Origin: Chryseobacterium sp. G0201
GTDB lineage: Bacteria; Bacteroidota; Bacteroidia; Flavobacteriales; Weeksellaceae
Direction: 5' to 3'
Length of the DNA stretch: 64,000 nt
NCBI RefSeq assembly: GCF_003815655.1
Contig: NZ_CP033917.1
Coordinates: 3,968,001 to 4,032,000, forward strand
This document shows positions 59,646 through 64,000 of the stretch, one piece after another (positions within the stretch are counted from its first letter, which is position 1; each line of letters opens with the position of its first letter). The notes beneath the pieces were generated by a model, which searched no databases, was not told where the DNA came from, and saw only the letters and a program-made list of their open reading frames with translations. The translations under genes and the position numbers were made by a program.

Positions 59646-62492
59646 TTATTTAATCTCCAAATCAACCGAATTCAATCGCAATGAATTTAAGATCACAGAT
59701 AATGAACTGAAACTCATCGCTGCCGCTGCGATCATCGGAGATAATAGAATTCCAAAAAATGGATACAATAATCCTGCCGCAACCGGAACACCTAACACAT
59801 TATAAATAAAAGCAAAAAACAGATTTTCCTTAATATTTTTCAATAATTTTTCACTTAATAATTTTGCCTGGGCAACGCCAAGAAGATCTCCTTTCAATAA
59901 AGTAATTTCAGAACTTTCTATGGCAACATCAGTTCCGGTTCCCATGGCAATCCCGATATTGGCTTGTGCTAAAGCAGGGGAGTCGTTGATTCCATCGCCC
60001 GTCATGGCTACGATTTTGCCTTCTTTTTGAAGTTTTTTCACTTCATTTAATTTATCTTCAGGAAGGCAGTTGGCTTTAAAATGTTTGATTCCCAATTCAT
60101 CGGCAACAGCTTTTGCGGTATGTTCGTTATCGCCCGTCATCATCATAATATCAATGCCTTCACTGATCAATTGCTGAACGGCTTTTTTAGAACTTTCCTT
60201 AATTTTATCCGTAAAACTAATGAATCCTAACACTGAATTTTCTTCAGCAATATAAGAAATCGTATGGGCTTTTGACTGAACTTCAATTGCTTTTTGTTTC
60301 AAATTTTCAGGAATCGTAATTTTATTGGAAGTCAATAACGTTTCGTTTCCGAGATAAATCGTTTTTCCATTGATATTCCCTTTTACGCCTTTCCCGGAAA
60401 TATTTTCAAACTGATCTACTTTTTCAGCCTTAATATTTTGTTCTTTTGCCTTTTTGATCACAGCATTCGAAAGTGGATGTTCTGAATTTTGATTCAATGA
60501 AAAAGCCAATTTGAAGATTTGATTTTTATCTTCATTTTTTGCTGTTTCAATATGTTCTACAGAAGGTTTTCCTTCGGTTAAAGTACCTGTTTTATCGGTA
60601 ATTAAAACGTTTACTTTATTCATTTGTTCAAGGGCTTCGGCATTTTTAATTAAGATACCATTTTTAGCACCTTTTCCAATTCCGACCATTAAAGACATCG
60701 GAGTTGCAAGGCCTAAAGCACATGGACAAGCCACGATTAAAACAGCTACCGCGTTCACAAAAGCAAATAACGTTTTTTGACCTTCCGGACCGAAAAACTG
60801 CCATAAAATAAAAGTAAGAACGGCAATCAAAATAACAGCAGGAACAAATACTTTGGCAACTTTATCCGTCAATTTTTGTATTGGAGCTTTGCTTCGGCTG
60901 GCATCATTAACCATTTTAATGATCTGAGAAAGCAATGTTTCATCACCTACTTTTTCAGCTTTCATAATAAAAACCTGATTCCCGTTAATCGTTCCGGAAG
61001 ATACTCTGTCATTGATCGTTTTCTCAACAGGAATCGGCTCTCCCGTGATCATACTTTCGTCTACAATAGAACTTCCTTCGATAATTTTTCCGTCAACAGG
61101 AATTTTTTCACCCGGTTTTACTTTTAAGAGATCTCCAATTTTGACTTGAGAAAGCAATACTTTTTTATCTTCACCATTTACCATCAAATTGGCTTCATCA
61201 GGAGAAAGATTCATTAATTCACGGATGGCATTTCCTGTCTTTTTGTGAGCAGCAGCTTCCATTAACTGCCCTAAAATAACAAGCGTTAAAATCACAGTGA
61301 CTGCCTCAAAATACAATGGGATTTCATGATTATGACCTCGAATTTCATGCGGCATAATATCAGGAAAAGCTAAAGCAACAATACTGAAAATAAATGCTGC
61401 AGCAACACCCAAAACGATCAAGCTGAACATATTTAAGTTCCATGTTTTGAAAGAAATATAGCCTCTTTTCATTAAGAACCAACCTGAATAAAACAGTACG
61501 GGAAGCGTTAAAATCAACTCAATTATTCCTTGGATTTGATAAGAAAAAGGGAAGTTAATAAACATTCCACCCATTGAAAGTATAAAAACAGGAATGGTAA
61601 AAGCCAGAGAAATAATGAATTTACGTTTTAAAATATTGTAAGTTTCATCCTCTTCTTCACCGTCTGCATCAGGCATTCTTACCAAATCCATTCCGCAAAT
61701 CGGGCAATCTCCGGGTTCATCACTGATAATTTCAGGATGCATGGGACAAGTGTATTTGGCTGCTTTTTTTTCTGGATATTTCACCAAATCCATTCCGCAA
61801 ACAGGACAGCCGACGTTACTGTCGTATACTTTGTCGCCCTCACAATACATCGGACAGAAGTATTTACCCGCCATTTCATCCGTAACTTTCGGAGCTTCAT
61901 GATGATGGCTGTGATTGTGGGAATGAGAATGGGTCTGCGAGGTTGAATTTTGAACTAAATCTTCCGTAATCTCCTCCAGATGCATGTGACAAACAGGGCA
62001 ATCGCCTTTTTCATCATAGATTGTATCGCTTTCACAGAACATTGGACAATAGTATTTTCCAATATTATCTTTGAAATTTTCAGGTAAGTTGATGGAAGAA
62101 TAGGTTGGTTTATAATTGGGGTCTTTTGCTAATTTTTCCTCAATAGGAACGAGATACATATTGCAATCCGGGCATCTTTGTCCTTGTTTGAAATATACTT
62201 TATCTCCTTCACATTCCATCGGGCAATAATATACCGAAGATGGAGAAACTCGATCCTGAGGTTTTACAAAAGCTTTATCGGGGCTGTTTGGATCTTCTAA
62301 TTTATAGTTTCCAATTTCTTCTAAAGCTTTATTTAAAGCAGAAAGTTCAATTTCTTTATCGGATATAATGGTTGCCGTACTGTTATCCAGATTGATATCA
62401 GCTTTAATATCTTCCAGGCTGTTAAGCTTTTCTGATATTTTTTTCTGACAACCGGAACACGTCATCCCGAGTATTTTATATTGTTGTTGCAT
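59646..62492 (-). CDS. copA: Copper-type P1B ATPase with one HMA and four Cys-rich metal-binding modules
   Basis: The 948-residue protein opens with an HMA domain (GMTCSGCQ, Cys12/Cys15). Four heavy-metal-binding modules of the YHS-like CPM...CPxCxM type follow, at about 89-116, 148-174, 212-238 and 248-274, with a His-rich stretch (187-199) between the second and third. The ATPase core has the CPC transmembrane motif (VACPCALGLATP), TGEP, DKTGTLTEGKP and GDGINDSPALAQAN. This is the copper/silver exporter type in the inner membrane. The four-module array is longer than usual. It is probably controlled by the upstream HMA-AraC regulator. Confidence 0.93.
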   Translation of the reverse strand: MQQQYKILGMTCSGCQKKISEKLNSLEDIKADINLDNSTATIISDKEIELSALNKALEEIGNYKLEDPNSPDKAFVKPQDRVSPSSVYYCPMECEGDKVYFKQGQRCPDCNMYLVPIEEKLAKDPNYKPTYSSINLPENFKDNIGKYYCPMFCESDTIYDEKGDCPVCHMHLEEITEDLVQNSTSQTHSHSHNHSHHHEAPKVTDEMAGKYFCPMYCEGDKVYDSNVGCPVCGMDLVKYPEKKAAKYTCPMHPEIISDEPGDCPICGMDLVRMPDADGEEEDETYNILKRKFIISLAFTIPVFILSMGGMFINFPFSYQIQGIIELILTLPVLFYSGWFLMKRGYISFKTWNLNMFSLIVLGVAAAFIFSIVALAFPDIMPHEIRGHNHEIPLYFEAVTVILTLVILGQLMEAAAHKKTGNAIRELMNLSPDEANLMVNGEDKKVLLSQVKIGDLLKVKPGEKIPVDGKIIEGSSIVDESMITGEPIPVEKTINDRVSSGTINGNQVFIMKAEKVGDETLLSQIIKMVNDASRSKAPIQKLTDKVAKVFVPAVILIAVLTFILWQFFGPEGQKTLFAFVNAVAVLIVACPCALGLATPMSLMVGIGKGAKNGILIKNAEALEQMNKVNVLITDKTGTLTEGKPSVEHIETAKNEDKNQIFKLAFSLNQNSEHPLSNAVIKKAKEQNIKAEKVDQFENISGKGVKGNINGKTIYLGNETLLTSNKITIPENLKQKAIEVQSKAHTISYIAEENSVLGFISFTDKIKESSKKAVQQLISEGIDIMMMTGDNEHTAKAVADELGIKHFKANCLPEDKLNEVKKLQKEGKIVAMTGDGINDSPALAQANIGIAMGTGTDVAIESSEITLLKGDLLGVAQAKLLSEKLLKNIKENLFFAFIYNVLGVPVAAGLLYPFFGILLSPMIAAAAMSFSSLSVILNSLRLNSVDLEIK

Positions 62493-62682
62493 GATCCTAA
62501 ATTTATACTACAAATTTCCAAAATGAAGGCGGAAGCTTGTTATAAATTTAAGGATAATGTTTATAAAATTAGGTTGGAGTGTTGGAGTGTATTAGAGTTT
62601 TAGGGTAAGAGTGTATAAAAGGGATTGAAAGTGATGAGTTAGTTTAGGGTAAAAATTCTAATATGCTCATACGCTCAAACTC
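62493..62682. repeat. Intergenic stretch with TTGGAGTG-type low-complexity repeat
   Basis: The gap between the regulator and the ATPase gene contains GTTGGAGTGTTGGAGTG (62573-62589) and, inverted further on, ACGCTCAAACTCTCAG (62670-62685). A related motif (CTCTAACACTAAAACTCTCC) lies at about 39379-39398. The ATPase promoter should be here; no clear TANNTTTG box was found. Confidence 0.4.
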
Positions 62683-63243
62683 TCAGACAAAATCCAGCGG
62701 CTTTCTGTTATGAATTTTCAGTTTTTTGAATTCAGTAGGAGTGAAGCCTGTGCTGTTTCGGAATTGGGATGATAAATGCTGAACGCTTTTGTAACCTAAC
62801 TTTCCGGAGATTTCCGTTAAATTAAATTCGTTATATAAAAGCAATTCTTTTACTTTTTCAATTTTTTGAAGGATGAAGAATTGCTCCAGCGTAATATTTT
62901 CGTTTTGAGAAAAGGTTTTTGAAAGCGAGCTGTAATCTTTATGAAGTTTCGAGCTTAAAAATTCAGACAAAAGAAAATTTTCATCAATATCAAGTTCGCT
63001 GATTTTTTCAATAATCAGTGTTTTGATTTTATCTATAAGTTGATGTGCGGAATCCTTTATTCTCTCAAAACCGGTTTCTTCAAGTCGTTTTTCAAGTAAT
63101 TCCAGAGTGCTATTGGCGATTTCAGTTTCGGATTCGACCTCGCCAAGATTAATTGATGTAATCTTGATATTAAAATCATTAAAAATATTCTCAACGGCAG
63201 AAATACACCTGCCGCAAACCATATTTTTTATGAAAATTTTCAT
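62683..63243 (-). CDS. AraC-family regulator fused to an HMA-like metal-binding domain
   Basis: The 186-residue protein begins with an HMA-like fold carrying Cys10-x2-Cys13 (KNMVCGRCISAVENIF). It ends with an AraC helix-turn-helix pair (about 105-175: LTEISGKLGYKSVQHLSSQFRNSTGFTPTEFKKLK). The AraC part usually has a sugar-binding N-terminus; here a copper-chaperone-like domain takes its place. It overlaps the thioesterase stop by 4 bp and lies 190 bp upstream of the copper ATPase on the same strand, so it is the likely copper-sensing regulator of that gene. Confidence 0.85.
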   Translation of the reverse strand: MKIFIKNMVCGRCISAVENIFNDFNIKITSINLGEVESETEIANSTLELLEKRLEETGFERIKDSAHQLIDKIKTLIIEKISELDIDENFLLSEFLSSKLHKDYSSLSKTFSQNENITLEQFFILQKIEKVKELLLYNEFNLTEISGKLGYKSVQHLSSQFRNSTGFTPTEFKKLKIHNRKPLDFV

Positions 63244-63635
63244 AATTGACTGTTTAATCTGTCTTTCACAAACTCAACCTTAGTTTTACCGTGTGGCAAA
63301 GGGTTTCCCTCTTCTCCAAGATTTACCATTACGATCTTATCTACCGTAATGATCGTTTGGTGAGTCATTTTGTTTCTAACATCACAACATAGCGTGATTG
63401 AGGAAGATCCGAATGAAGAAACTTCAATCCCGATTTCGATAATATCTCCCTGTTTTGCGGAACTTACGAAATTGATCTCGGATATAAATTTGGTAACAAC
63501 TTTTGTATTTTCTAATTGAATGATGGCATAAAGAGCAGCTTCTTCATCGATCCATTGTAATAATCTTCCTCCAAAAAGTGAATGATTAGGATTAAGATCT
63601 TCCGGTTTTACCCATTTTCTAGTGTGGTAATTCAT
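63240..63635 (-). CDS. Acyl-CoA thioesterase, hotdog fold (YciA-like)
   Basis: The 131-residue protein has a single hotdog domain: NHSLFGGRLLQWIDEEAALYA carries the catalytic-region helix, then EINFVSSAKQGDIIEIGIEV. The family hydrolyses acyl-CoA to free acid and CoA. Its stop codon overlaps the start of the HMA-AraC gene by 4 bp, so they are co-transcribed even though the functions look unrelated. Confidence 0.87.
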   Translation of the reverse strand: MNYHTRKWVKPEDLNPNHSLFGGRLLQWIDEEAALYAIIQLENTKVVTKFISEINFVSSAKQGDIIEIGIEVSSFGSSSITLCCDVRNKMTHQTIITVDKIVMVNLGEEGNPLPHGKTKVEFVKDRLNSQL

Positions 63636-63730
63636 GTTTCATTTGTTTGTGGTGCAAATTTAGTGTTAAAAACTGGCTTTATCAAAGGAATAGCATTTAG
63701 TTATTAAAAGAGAATTATTTATTTTCTCAA

Positions 63731-64000
63731 TCATTTTCTCTTTGATCGCATAGCTTTTACTTTTTTTATTGAATCATCATTTAAAAAGGTTTCATAATCT
63801 TTACTTTCTAAAGGAAATAAGGCAACTTTCCCTTCTGAATTATGATGAATTCCAAAACCATATCTTTTCGCTAATGGTGAGGTACGAAGGCAAGGCTGGC
63901 ATTTTGAAAAGAACTAATTCCTTTCTTCTTGCTCTTCACTTTTCGAAATATCATTTTTAATTGTGTAACAAGTGAAAATAATATCGTCAGAAGAATATTT
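63731..64000 (-). pseudogene. DUF6157-type gene fragment interrupted by an in-frame stop, cut by window edge
   Basis: Reading the minus strand from base 64000, one frame gives YSSDDIIFTCYTIKNDIS, then a TAG (complement of 63914-63916), then FFSKCQPCLRTSPLAKRYGF and an end KAMRSKRK with a stop at 63731-63733. From memory the block FFSKxQPCxRxSPLxKRYGxGIH and the KAMRSKR tail are typical of DUF6157 proteins, and the parts before and after the TAG lie in one frame. So this looks like one gene broken by a nonsense change. The upstream half is outside the window, and a sequencing error cannot be excluded. Confidence 0.55.

Noticed and set aside
1..64000. rRNA and tRNA genes, insertion sequences and prophage
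   Set aside because: No cloverleaf-like sequence, rRNA segment, transposase or phage structural gene was recognised on either strand.

Overview
The window is AT-rich DNA from a Bacteroidota bacterium of the Flavobacteriia, most like Chryseobacterium or a close Weeksellaceae relative. The basis is the SusC/SusD pair, T9SS-type C-terminal sorting domains, promoters with a TANNTTTG -7 box, little Shine-Dalgarno signal, and familiar flavobacterial intergenic repeats. This placement comes from gene content, not from an rRNA or database match. No rRNA or tRNA gene was seen.

Layout, left to right. 1-3.1 kb: the 5' part of a secreted alpha/beta hydrolase and a glutaryl-CoA dehydrogenase. 3.2-16.1 kb: a beta-glucan (laminarin or fungal-glucan type) utilisation locus. 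It has a NUDIX-type regulator and an MFS transporter on the minus strand, facing SusC, SusD, GH30, GH3, GH16 and a second GH30 on the plus strand. 16.1-22.5 kb: a minus-strand operon of two LysM proteins (one carrying a PAAR-like DUF4280 domain), a large protein with a lysozyme-like and an L,D-transpeptidase-like domain, and two lipoproteins. This looks like an orphan contractile-injection (T6SS-type) effector module. 22.8-40 kb: mostly housekeeping and envelope genes (fabI, tag, a YadA-head-like secreted protein, nucleoside phosphorylase, di-haem peroxidase, PhoX-like T9SS protein, LRR protein, SUI1 factor, gpmI, acyl-ACP desaturase, map, methyltransferase, SMR exporter, Crp-like regulator). 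40.3-45.8 kb: a LacI-controlled ketohexose operon with a PfkB kinase, FHS/MFS permease, LamB-type porin and DTE-type epimerase. Two copies of a TAAACGTTTAACC operator are visible. 45.9-51.8 kb: era, DoxX, an S9 peptidase, a HAD hydrolase, a Crp-like regulator and a GNAT enzyme.

51.8-54.1 kb holds the most unusual element: a stand-alone reverse transcriptase (YADD, group-II-like, no visible intron domain V). It is preceded on its own strand by an 893-bp A-B-A-B-A array with a 390-bp period. The two full units differ at one base. The unit folds into many hairpins and contains a Bacteroidota-type promoter, so a structured RNA is probably made immediately upstream of the RT. This resembles the RT-plus-ncRNA layout of retrons and DRT defence systems, but the tandem array is unusual and the RT type could not be assigned.

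54.2-64 kb: MATE exporter, a sigma-54-type response regulator without a DNA-binding tail, a YggS-type PLP protein, a polysaccharide deacetylase lipoprotein, a DUF72 protein, a copper-type P1B ATPase with four Cys-rich metal modules, an HMA-AraC fusion regulator, an acyl-CoA thioesterase and, at the edge, what looks like a stop-interrupted DUF6157-type gene.
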